From: Amblyomma americanum
Lineage: Eukaryota > Arthropoda > Arachnida > Ixodida > Ixodidae
NCBI RefSeq assembly: GCF_052857255.1
Contig: NC_135505.1
Location: 135,898,356-135,962,355, forward strand
Reading direction: 5' to 3'
Length of the DNA: 64,000 nucleotides
The notes below the pieces were generated by a model that did no database searches, was not told where the DNA came from, and saw only the letters and a list, made by a program, of their open reading frames with translations. This document shows, in pieces, positions 47,206 through 59,200 of this stretch. The position numbers and the translations under genes are program-made. The first letter of the stretch is position 1. The number at the start of each line of letters is the position of its first letter.

Positions 47206-50200
47206 CTGGAGGTAGGGTGTAGATAGAGCAAACAGATTATTTTCATTTCTGGCCGTCGAGGGCGAAAGATCCCTTTCGCCCTCACAGCTTCCGTTGCTGC
47301 CCCACTCTTCACTCCAGCAGCATACAGGAGACAAGATTACCGGTGTCTTGGAGCATCCTGAGCTCTTCACAGCAGGTTCGACCTCTCTTTGGGCCCTGCC
47401 AACAAGGCGGCCTTTCTATATCGTGTGAGGCTCGGAACACCAATTTGTCCAATGGTGATGAACATCATGATGCTGTGGCTAATCTCTTTTAGCGGGCTGG
47501 CGCAAGCGAAATAAGTGCCTTAGCCTAAAGTATGAGGAAAGGAACGAAAAAAATGATGGGGGAAACACAGAGACTTGATCGTTTGACCACCGGTCGCCGT
47601 ACAAGACGTCATCTGTCGACCAGCAAGATAACATTTACATGGTGTAGACTGCGAGACAAATCTGCATGTTAAGAAGAAAGACTTCCAAGCTCCAAAATTT
47701 TATTGTATTATTTCAGAAAAACCACGGTGCGTAAGTTAAGAAGTGCAGAGAAAAAAAGAACTTTATGTACAGACAACAAAACGAAACATGGCAAAGAAAT
47801 ATGATGATTCCGTTTGCAAGTGTCTCAAATCGACGTAGTGAATTATAACGCAAAGCAGTGCGTACATTTTTCCCAGTAAAGAAAGAAAACAGTTCTCATG
47901 CTCCGAATATTTTTCTTTCCCGCCAAAACGACACAGTTCCGGCATACGAAGTAGCACTGGAGAAACTTATCTTAAACATTCAATATTAAGGCACTCCATA
48001 CTCAAAATCTAAAAGAAATTTTCACGAAGAACTTTAGGAGAAGCCAGTTATGTGTAGACCACATGTCTGTAGCCTGGGCAAATGAGTAAAAAGAGCGTCA
48101 CGTCTTTAAATCTCGGCACCGTTACGCACCGATCTAGTCCTCATATAGTACAGTAGCCTAAAAGTCCCACGTAGCGTCATTATAGAAGCAAAAAAGAACA
48201 ATCTTCATTTCTTTTGTTATTGCCACCACGTTTGGAATGAAACGAATTCAAAGTTTTGCAACACCGCGCAGCCCTAAAAGGTGGCGCCCTCTCTCGCCCG
48301 ACGATCACACTGCGCCGCAGGAGCAGCGGAGGCCGTCACGGCCTCAGGTCGTCGGGCAGCTCGGTGAGGGTGTTGCGCAGGCTGTAGTCGTCCACCTCGG
48401 GTGGCCTCGGTATGAGTCGGGCGAGGCAGGCCGAGATGAGGATGACCTTGAGCGGCTCCAGAATGATCTCGTTGTGCAGCAGGCCGGTCAGGGAGCGGAA
48501 GAGCCACTCCTTGGAGCGCTTGTCGCCGTACGAGAAGCCGTACAAGCAGATCACCACCGAGCAGACGAGCGAGCCGGCAATCGCGACCACCCAGCCGACC
48601 AGCTGGAACCACCAGGGCAGCAGGCCTCGGCGCCCCTCGCGAACTAGGCGGGCGTACTCCTGAATAATGGATTAAAACCACATGATATATCATTTTTTTT
48701 CTAGCTGCGTATGAACTAAACAAGAATCAAATTTTTAATGACGCTTACTGCAAACTAGATTGATAAGAATGCCTGAAATGCCTGCTCCTATACACGAAAC
48801 TTCAGTTAGGTAAGCAGATTCGCGTTTGGTGCACCATCTAGGCCTCCGCGCCTCCATCCACCCAGAGACACCTACCCTTCAGAACCCCACGCTCACCAAA
48901 AGCCCACAGCGAAAACAAGTTCAACAATGACATGGGAAGGCGATAAATATAAAAACGAAGAGTACAACCAATAAATCAACGCAGATTTGTCGCACCCCAC
49001 CCTGTTATCGCCAGCGGATGTCGATTGCTTCCTTCATAGTTTGGAAATGGTCAATCTGGTACCACATGCCGTAATCATAGCTCATTACACGGTCCCTACA
49101 AAAGGCTCCAAGAACACCTTTTACATTTACTGCAAGTATTTTGTTCCGCAAACAGAGGGATGTTACAGACGAAACCCTTTAAGAGCGATAGCGTACGCAT
49201 ACCTGCAGCATCTGCGTGCGGTGCTCGCTGCGCGACTCGGAGTAGTTGTGCGACAGGTTGTCCAGGTAGCTGAACAGCGAGATGCGCGGCTTCCGGCGCT
49301 CGGGAGCCGTGCTCATGGGCCGCGGTCGGCAGTTGCTGAACACGAAGATGACGAACACACCCAGCGGCACCGTCACCAGGCTCACCTGCGGGTCAGGGGC
49401 AGAGTTTAGCCAAACCTGGGCCCAGACAGTGAGCCGTCAATTGAGAGTGCCCCATAGAAGTTTCAGGAACAAGCGGTCGTACTTCGTGGTAGTCTAAGCA
49501 TGAAGCCAAGAAATAAAAGGTATGCACAGAACTAGAGTCCAACTTCCTTAGACATTATTTTTAATTGCTAGGCAGCTGTGGAATATTCCGATGCGTAACA
49601 AAATCTTGCTTTTAAAGTTTGTTTCAGACTGTCGCGGAAAACCAATGGCGTGCGTTGTTACAATAAATAGCAGGAAACTTCAAGCGTCTCGAGGAGGGAT
49701 CTGTATATATATTGAGTGTTATGGTACAGTCTTACGATATGCGCAAACAATGCGTTAATAAACAAGTTCCCCTTGAAAAAAAAATGCGCTTGTTTATAAT
49801 TTCTGGGTATAAGCCTGAGCGACATGCAGAGCGGAAGAAATTTAGCTTTTTAATTGCATCCTTGTTCCGAGAGCTTCTTAAGCAACTGTGATGCTGCACG
49901 TAGAACATTGTTCTAGATGTTACGTACGGTCTAGACACTTTCGGACACTGCAATAATACCTGGAGACGACAATAAGGACCCAGGCGCCATATAACGTATC
50001 TTACAATATAAACAAAAACTGTGGAGTTACCTTAAGAATGGAATGCGATAGCACTAGATAGCATCTGTCGCAGCCTCTGTTGCAACTTCTGTGTGTATCT
50101 GCGCAAGTTTCTTTGCAATTTTCGGTCCATAAACCACCAGATTCCAACTGCTAGCAGATATCCGCATTGCTGCGACGGTGCCGGCATTTGCATGTATCAA

Positions 50201-53200
50201 TTTTTTTTTCTGATTCTTCATTTATATCCTCTACTAGGTTGCTGTCTAGAAACTAGATGGGCAAGGTGCAGTCACCTCACAATGTCACGTGAGATCTCTT
50301 GACCAATCTTTAACTTGGCTGCCACCTGCCACGCTGGGCAGGTTATGACGACGTCACAAGGCCACGTAATCTCTCTCGACCATTCAGGTCAGGTTGTGAT
50401 GGCATCCTAGTCGAAATCAAGAGGAAGAAATGTGTTTGGGCAGGGCATGTAATGCGAAGGCAAGATAACCGCTGGTCATTAAGGGTAACGGAGTGGATTC
50501 CAAGAAAAGGCAAGCCTAGCAGGGGACGGGATGAGATTAGGAAGTTTACAGGCATAGGGTGTGCGCAGCTGGCAAAGGACAGGGTTAATTGGAGAGACAC
50601 ATGGGAGACGCCTTTGCCCTGCAGTGGGTGTGGTCAGGCTCATGATGGTGGTAAGGCCACGTGACCTCCCTCGACCAATCAATGAATTGAGTCCCTAACA
50701 TGGGCGGTGTTTTGATGCGACGACAACGCAACGCTATCGCATTAAACTTCGAGCATAAAAAATGCGAACGAAGAGGGAAGAAGACAAAAAAAACAAAAAC
50801 AAAGTGGAGTATAAACGGCCATGAATGGGCACCATTTCGAGCTGTGACAAGCGGGAAAGCGGAGGACACGTGACCGATGGTGTGTCAGGGTACTGAAATG
50901 GATTCCTGTAGAGAAGAAACACGTAGCACGTGGCGGCAGAAAATAAGATCGTGTCGTCATATTAGGAAATTTACGGGGGAGATAAGGCACGCGTAGCAGG
51001 GGTCTGCGGAAAATCAGGTGGGCGGATGAGGCTTTTCAGTTTGCGGGGATGATGTGGACGGAACTGGCATAGGGCAAGGCTAAATTCGAGACCAGCGCTA
51101 GGGGCCTTTTTCCCCTCAGTGGGCGGAACCGGTCTGACTATAACAACGCTCACGGCGGCGGTTTGCACGGCCAGACGGACGCCAGTGCTGCTCACCTGGA
51201 GGCCCAGCAGGAAGTCGTTCAAGTGCACGGGCACCTCGAAGAAGCTGAGGTGCTCCGAGTCCGAGCTGGTGTCCACGTCGTGGTACATCACGTTGAACAT
51301 CATGGCCGACAGGATGACGAACAGCGCGCACGTGACCCGCTGGGCGCGCGTGAACTTGGAGCTGCGGTAGCGCGCGATCACGTTGAACCACGTGTGGCCC
51401 GTGAAGAAGTGGCGCTGCAGTCGCCGCCTGAACAGAGAGAGAAGAGGTTATGAAGGAGACTAACTGCCATTGATGTGCCTTTTAAGCTAGTCTTCGGAAG
51501 AGTGCAGCTTCCTCTTTTTTTGGCGAATGGTTCTGGCGACGAAGTTAGTCCCGAGATGACTAACCATTGCACCTTTATTCACTACTGGCATGGTAGCAAG
51601 GCCTCCGGGGAATTGCCGACTAATCTCCCGCGAACTGTTAACCATCCCCCCCCCTTCCCTGCACACGGGAACAAACCAAGTTGTTGGCGTCGTCCTCACC
51701 TGAACAGCGTCCAGAAGTCCGCCTGCTGCCGCCCGTCAGCTGGCCGGAAGCGGAAGCTGCTCGGCTCCTGCTCGCCTCCGGGGTGCAGCCACTGCTCGAC
51801 GAAGAACACCCACACCAGGTCCTCGAGCATGTCTTGCACCACCACCGTGTGCAGGAACCAGGGCGGTCGTCCGCCACGGGCCTCCAGTGTGAACACCACC
51901 TGAGTCGCCATGCGGCATCAGGCACTCTCAGTCAGCCCCGACGGGTTAAAGGGGTATGGAGCCTCTCTATTGGCTCACCTATTGGCTCACATGTCCCTTA
52001 TGGCTCAGGCCCGCCTGCACAGCGTTCACCTTATAGCGATCAGAAAATCGCGGGAGCTCGAAGCACGAAATGGTTTCAGCTCCCGTCCACGGCGACCTCA
52101 GGGGAACATCATAGTGAACCAGAGAAGGTATACACAGGCAAACTTTCCGAAACAGCCCTTCCGAATTGTATGCAGCTTGGCGCACGCCTTAGCGACAAAC
52201 GCGCCACGAGCCAAATGGCGGCAGGCCTTCGAAGCTTCTGGAGAGACGGAGAAGATGGGGCTACCGGCGGCTGCTCGTATAGCATTGGGTGGGCGACGCC
52301 GATTCCCTCTGCACACCTCCCCGGTGCCAATCAAGTGTGGAATTGACTCCAGGCTGAAGGTTAATCGTGCATGTGTGCATCCCATTTTGGCGACGCGCGT
52401 AAAAAATCCCGAGTGCTTATCGCCGCAACATTCCGTGCTGTATATAGATCCAACGTTGCGTGTGTTCCTACGAATGCAATGGCACGATTCCCGGGTCAAC
52501 GGCACATGCCGCTCAACGTGTCGAACCAGCGGAGGAACGCGCGCCACTCTGGAATCCAACGTTTCGGTAAGGGAGCCTTCCTATAGAATACGCTGTGCCT
52601 TTCTTGAAGCGCATTTCATGCTTGAATCTGCTCTCGACGGCTGTTTAGGCTACTATATTTGGTTACGACATATTACAGCACTGATGGCCACATTTTTTTT
52701 TGCCCCGGAGAGAGCTTCCTTCCAGCTGAAGAGGCAAAAACAAATCTGCACTCGTCTCCGCCTGTACCTCGGTGATCTCCCCCAGGGCTCGCTCGGTGGT
52801 GGCCAGGAAGTAGTCCTCGGACTTGCGCTGCAGAGTCCCCGGGTTCACGCTCTCGTCCTTGAGCAGGAAGGTGCGCGACGACCCCTCCGAGCCCACCAGC
52901 TGCAGCCACACCTGCACTCCCCACACACCGCGGGTCAGCTGGTGGGCCTGCCTGCCTCCCGGTAAACGTAAACATTACCCGCGAAAGCTAATCAAAATAC
53001 AGGGGGTTGGTGACAGACTTTACAGAGTTTTTCAAAATAGACTTTCTGAGGTAGAAGAGCGCTTATTCGGCATAGCATTGTCGGCGGTGTAGTAACGGTG
53101 CAACATGTATTTAATAGTTAACTTTTTAATTATTATGGTTAGGCTCCTTAATTATAGAGAGTTTTACGTAGCCCACCGTAAGCAATATCCATATCAGTTT

Positions 53201-56200
53201 TTTAGCATTTCTAAAACGCGGTTACCCTCGGCACTGTGGCCCAACAAAGTTTGGCTATTTCGACGAGTTACGTACACTGGAGAACTTGCTAGACTGCAAG
53301 CTTGTCGAAAGCGGGTGTATTTTGGCGCGATGGAGGCAGAATTTGTTAGGTCACAGCGCCGATAGTAACCACGTCTTATAAATTCTAAAAACTGAAATGG
53401 CTGTTACTATCGACCGGCTAGAAATCTCTCAGAAGAGGGCAAATACGAGCTGGTTGGCACATTTTTGAAGAACTGGATAAAACAGCGCTACGGAAGACGA
53501 GACAAGAGAAGGACAAACACCAGCGCTGACTAACAACCAAACGATTTATTGATATACAGGTTAGGCAGCATATGAAGGAAATGGCATGGGTGAAACACAG
53601 GAAAAACATGAGAATAAAACACCGCACAACCACACAACGCGATTAAAACAAGCCGCGTCACTGATTAAGATACGCAGGTTCCTTAGGAAATAAATTTATT
53701 GATGGTCTGCTGATACAACAAAGGCTAACAGCAACAAAACTTAACAAAAGCTAGGGGACACCTGTATCAGCAGCCCATTGGCAAATCTACAACTTAAGGA
53801 ACATGCGTATCTTAATCAGTGACGCGGCTTGTTCTCAATCGGTGCTGTGTGGCTGTGCGGTGTCTTATCCTCATGGTTTTTTTCTTGTGTTTCACTCATG
53901 CCATTTTCTTTATATGCTGCCTCACCTGTAGCAATAAACCATTTGGTTGTTAGTCAGCGCTGGTGCTTGGCCTTCTCTTATCTCGCCTTCTGTACCGCTG
54001 TTTTATCTAGTTCTTTAGAAATCGCTAATTGCAACTAAGACACCTAACTCGAATAGTTAAAAAGTTACTAATTACAAATTTGTTAACCAGCTTACTAAAA
54101 CCGATTTACATGTTTCTGGTACCCGTCAAAACTGGTAATACCATGCTGAAAAAGCCATACTTTTACCTCAAAAAAATCTATTTGAGAATTACTTAGTCTT
54201 CCCTGATAATCTGGAATACTGCGGGTAAGGTGAGGGAGATAAGGAAATTCCCGCGCGCCTTGCTGGTGGTTCCCGCGTTTCGGCGGAAGCCCGTGATGAT
54301 GGTGACGATATACGGCTGCTGGTCGGTGGGCAGGTTCTGCTGCAGGTCCGTCACCGTGTTGTACACCTCGTCCCGCTGGTCGGCCCGGTACGCCCACAGC
54401 AGCACGGCGCCGTACAGAAGCCACAGGGCCAGCACACAGCTGCTCACCAGCAGGTGGCGCTCGCGCACGCCACGCGACACCTGCGCATGCGCGCATGGAT
54501 ACATCGCGACGGTGGCGCTATTTAGGCATCTCCGTCCGCCTTTTTGTCCCTTCAACCAGCATTAATACATTCATCCTTAAAGTGACGAAACCACGAGTCG
54601 ACATCCAGGCTTGATCTGCGGCCAGCTTTGTGGATGGTGGCTCCACCTATTAGCTGAGCACACAGCTATGGCTAGCGCTCAGCAACTTATCTTTTCCTAA
54701 CATAACCAAGTTCAGAGCAACTGTTATCAGTTCCCCTGAATGTAATGAGCGCAGTGCATCATCTTGTGTATCATTGCCTTCCCATCGGTAGATCACGTGC
54801 TTCATAAATATGCATACCAGAGGTGGTGAAAGCGATGATGGCAATGTGCGGCTCATCGCATAATTGAAGTCACTGTCGCCGTCAAACATTGTTAGGTGGA
54901 GCGTAGGCACTACTTAAGGGAGTCAGCCCAATGTCAGTGCACTCGTGAAATCTGTTTTATACGTCAAACAACAGCCCACACGGCGACCCCTCTCCCTCAC
55001 CCGTGCAAGCGCTACCACCGGCGTGGCCAGGCGCATGCCCTCTACGATTACAGGAGTGTAAAAGACCTACCACCTTCCCAATATGGCTATGAATGATGCA
55101 CAGTTCCGTGCAGGCGGAACGCAAAAGCGACCGTGTACTGAGGGAGTCGTTTCACATTTTAGAAAACCAGGCAGCCGAAATTTGCCCGGAGCCCTCCACT
55201 ACGGTGACCTGCGTCTTTACCCGGCCATAGAATATTTATGGAAAGTAAAAGGCAACCGTTAAAGAGGAATTTCTATGACGATTGAAATGGTCTGGTTAAG
55301 TTATAATAATAATTGGTTTTTTTGGGGAAAGGAAATGGCGCAGTATCTGTCTCATGTATCTTTGGACACCTGAACCGCGCCGTAAGGGAAGGGATAAAGG
55401 AGGGAGCTAAGAGAAGAAAGGAAGAGAGAGGTGCCGTAGTGGAGGGCTCCGGAATAATTTCGACCACCTGGGGATCTTTAACGTGACATCGCACAGCACA
55501 CGGGCGCCTTAGCGTTTTTCCTCCATAAAAACGCAGCCACCGCGGTCGGGTTCGAACCCGGGAACTCCGGATCAGTAGTCGAGCGCCCTAACCACTGAGC
55601 CACCGCGGCGGGGCCTGGTTAAGTTGGAAATGGAACATCATGAACACTATATAATAGCGCCCTAAGAGACATGGGACTAGGAGAATTTGTGGCTGGCCTG
55701 GTCAAGCTGTGCTGACCGCTCCTTGCCTGAAAGGCTTCAAAATTGTATTACATGAATATACACTTCATTCGAAATGATTTTAGAAACAGGGAGATAAAGA
55801 AAAGTATGTGGGTGGGGGTAGGGTATTTGATGCGGAGAGCAGATAGCGGATGGTCGCTTGGGGTAACAGTTGATTCCAAACGAGCGAAAACGCAGCAGGA
55901 AGCGACAGACTCAGGTGAGCGGATGAGGTAAGGAAGTTTGCGGGGATAAGGCGGCCGCAGCTTGCTCAGGACAGGGTTAGAGAACAATGGGAGCGACATT
56001 TGTCCTACTGACATAGTTAGGCCGATGTCAATGATGGTGACGATTAACGCCTCGGGGATTTCAGTCTACCACGGGTGCAATGGGACAGCCGGGAATCACC
56101 TTCCGCCAGGAGATCTCGTTGGGCGCCACCCAGTGTGCCCCGGAGAACCAGGAGAGATGCGAGCAGCGGCAGTGCAGCGTCTCGTCCGAGTCGACGGCGG

Positions 56201-59200
56201 CCGAGCAGCCGCGGCCGGACCACGAGGGACGGCGCCAGCTGCGGCAGGCCACCAGCGCCGTCCGCAGCCGGTAGCGCACCCGGCGAGGGTCGGCGGGCCG
56301 CAGGGCGCCCACGCCCCACTCCAGCTTGAGGCGCACGGCTACGAAGAGAGGCATGCCGCCCAGCGCCAGGCGGGGGGCAAGGGTCCGGTTGGCGTGCCAC
56401 TCGGGACCCGGGCTGCGCAGGAGCTCCGCCTCCGTGGGCTCGCGGCCTGCGCTGAACGTCACCTGCGTCGTGCATCCAGCAGGGGTGGGTCCTCCGGAAG
56501 AGACGCAGTTCAGGGTTGGCCATATTATTTTAAGGAAACACCCCCAAGGCGGGGCATATTTGAAACAAGGAAGTAATAACTCATTAGGATTAACCAAAGC
56601 GCATTCATACAGTTACGAATGAAACCCATACAGGTAATTCAAAGAAATGAGGTAGTTAAAAATTCGTCCTTGTCCGGAGATCTAGCCCGGAACCGCCGCC
56701 TGTTCGGCTTAGTTGAGGATCCACCTTGTCAAAACAAATTGAAGCCCTGACAACACAAAAAATACCTTTACGCCCATAGTCATGTTACGACCCGGACCAC
56801 GTGCCGTGGGCTCAATTGGTTCAACATGTCTTTGTGCGTGTAGCTGGTGCTGTAGCAGCCTCTAATGCAGGTTCGCGCCTCTCGTACACGAAAGGGCCAT
56901 CGAATCTGACGGAAATCCAAATAGTATGTCTTTATGAACCAGTGGGACAACGCAGGAAATGAAAGAATAGCAGCCAATCACTGAGCAGCTCTCCGTGGAG
57001 TAGTTAATCGTCGAGTAGCTGTTCGTCGACCCGAGTGTCATTGTTTCTCTTGCCTGGACATTTTTCGTATAATTCCTCACAAGTTCTCAACCATTTTACC
57101 ATCTCGCCAGACAGCATGCTTGATCAGGGTAAAAGTGTGCAATATCCCCTCCCCGTACGTAGACACACCGTGTCCCGCGAGCTGTAGCCCACCTGCAGCA
57201 GGTCGATGGGCTGCTCGGGCTCGATGTGGACGAGCAGGTCGAAGCCGGCGGCTGCGGACGGCACGTCCACCCTGTGCAGGGTGACCATGCCGCGGGACGC
57301 GTGGGCCCGACTCGGCTCCCGCCTCTCGGGCCTCAGCTTGCGGAGGAAGAGCTCGACCGAGGCCTCGGAGCGACCGTCGGCCCGCTTCACCATCACGAAC
57401 TGCGTGTTCAGCAGCGCGTCGTCGGCGCACGGGAACGGGCTCACGTCCATCACCAGGCACCTGCATATGCATATGCGGCGTTTATAGAGAGAGGTTTCTT
57501 GTACTGGCGTAGGCTGCGTTTGTCGGGCTCCCCCAAGATCTCAAACTCGCTGTTGTCGTCCGCATCACTTGTCGGCACCACTTAGCAATGCGCCGTGCAT
57601 CTTATCCATTGTCATAAATCACGTGAGCCATGTGACCAGTGAATAATGTGATTCATTGAGTACCTATGTCATAATTAGCGTAGGAACTCGTGTATTTTAA
57701 ACAGGTTGTATATAAATGGCCACTTACCGCTCACACTGCATATCTCATCCTGTAGCAAGCATAGGATACCAATGTTATCCAGGTCAGCTTGGATAAGAAG
57801 GAAGATGAGCAAACAGTAATAGAGGGAAAGTGAGCAGTATACGAAAAAGATAACGTCCGCAGACTACATGAACTTCTCTGGGAACTGACAGAAAGGGGAA
57901 GACAGAGAAGAGCGGAAGACCAAACATGCAGTGATGCATCACCAGTTGCAAGCGCCTTCGGTGGGCAAACATTATTCAAGCAGTTGCACCTATAGTGCTT
58001 GCTTCCCCCGGAACTTTTTTTCGTTTACTGCTGTGCCAAGCTATCTAACTTCAACAAAAGTTTTACACGTGATCGAGGCACCCTCACGCTAAATACGGCG
58101 TACTAGGGGTGGAAAGGGTTCTGAACGTTGAAACGCCAGCCGCCTTTCTGGTTGTATTTCGCGTTCACAGCCAGATACCGTTGCGGTCCGAGGTCCACAC
58201 AAGCACACATCCTACCTGGCCGGTGCGGCTGGCTCCAGATGGACGAGGCTCGCGCTGCGAAGCCCCAGCGTGGTGACGCGCTGACGAGGCTGAGCCCCAC
58301 GCACGCACATCACGTAACCGGGCAGTTGCAGCGACAGCGAGTCCTCTACCGACGGCGCCAGGGAGCGCTGCACATCGTCCAGGGTAGACAGCAGCGCCCT
58401 GCGTCAAGTAACGCCCCCTTCACTCCGGTACCTGCACCCTTATACACAAACTAGCCAATACGGGTGTAAAAAGGGAGTAAGTTGTCCTCTAGCACACTCC
58501 TTTTTAGGGGCATAGTTCACGAGGGTGTTGTTGCGGGCTAGTTGGTTTAACATTGCCTAAAAGGGCTGGAACAGCGCAAACACAGGCTGAAGACAGGAAC
58601 GTACAACACAGGCGCCGACTTAAAACTGATGTTTATTCGAAAGGTGCACACGCATGTTAAGTAGTCTCGATGGGCGGTGCAGATGGCCGGATAAAACCGA
58701 TAAAATCTTAAAAGCTGTAAAATTTTTAGCAAGGAACGATGCCTGCGGGAAGGATGACATGAGAGAATGAAAACAATAAGATGCAGGTGAAGGATGTATA
58801 ATGGGCATGCGGTTGAGTAAAAAAGGAACGTGGCTAGCACTTTACTAACACCATCTGCCGGGCTAGTTGGTTGCGATCCATATGTATCAGCAGCGCGAAC
58901 ACAAAAAGGAAGAAGAAGGAGAAGATAGTACAGAGCGCTCTGTACTATCTTCTCCTTCTTCCTTTTTGTGTTCGCGCTGCTGATACATATAGCACTTTAC
59001 GTAAAAGAGTTAAAAACAAAAAGCGAGATAAGATCACTAGTCTAGATAGGCAATCTCCTTTGACAATAGGTTGAAGGATGGACTGGTAACACACGTGTCG
59101 CCACGGTTATGATTTAGGTAAGCTTCATGTATCTCACGGGTGCCCTTTGCGTAGTATCTTTTCAAAATCTTTGCCTTGTCAGGGGCTGGCACTCAAGAGC

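Noticed and set aside
48340..48659. Exon 12 as the natural last exon
   Set aside because: A stop follows directly if unspliced, but exon 13 has a strong acceptor, matching phase and polycystin-like loop composition, so continuation is preferred; this remains the alternative.
52100..52560. Possible interspersed repeat in intron 8
   Set aside because: The phrasing felt familiar from tick sequence, but there is no second copy, terminal structure or motif in the window to support it.
51910..52965. 351-codon plus-strand frame
   Set aside because: It runs antisense through exon 8 and across an intron, has no recognisable domain, and is best explained by chance openness opposite GC-rich exon sequence.
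58560..58700. Hammerhead ribozyme in the Penelope-like terminus
   Set aside because: CTGATGTTTATTCGAAAGG looks partly like a core, but the CUGANGA element is incomplete and it lies on the strand opposite to the element's sense. A covariance search would be needed.
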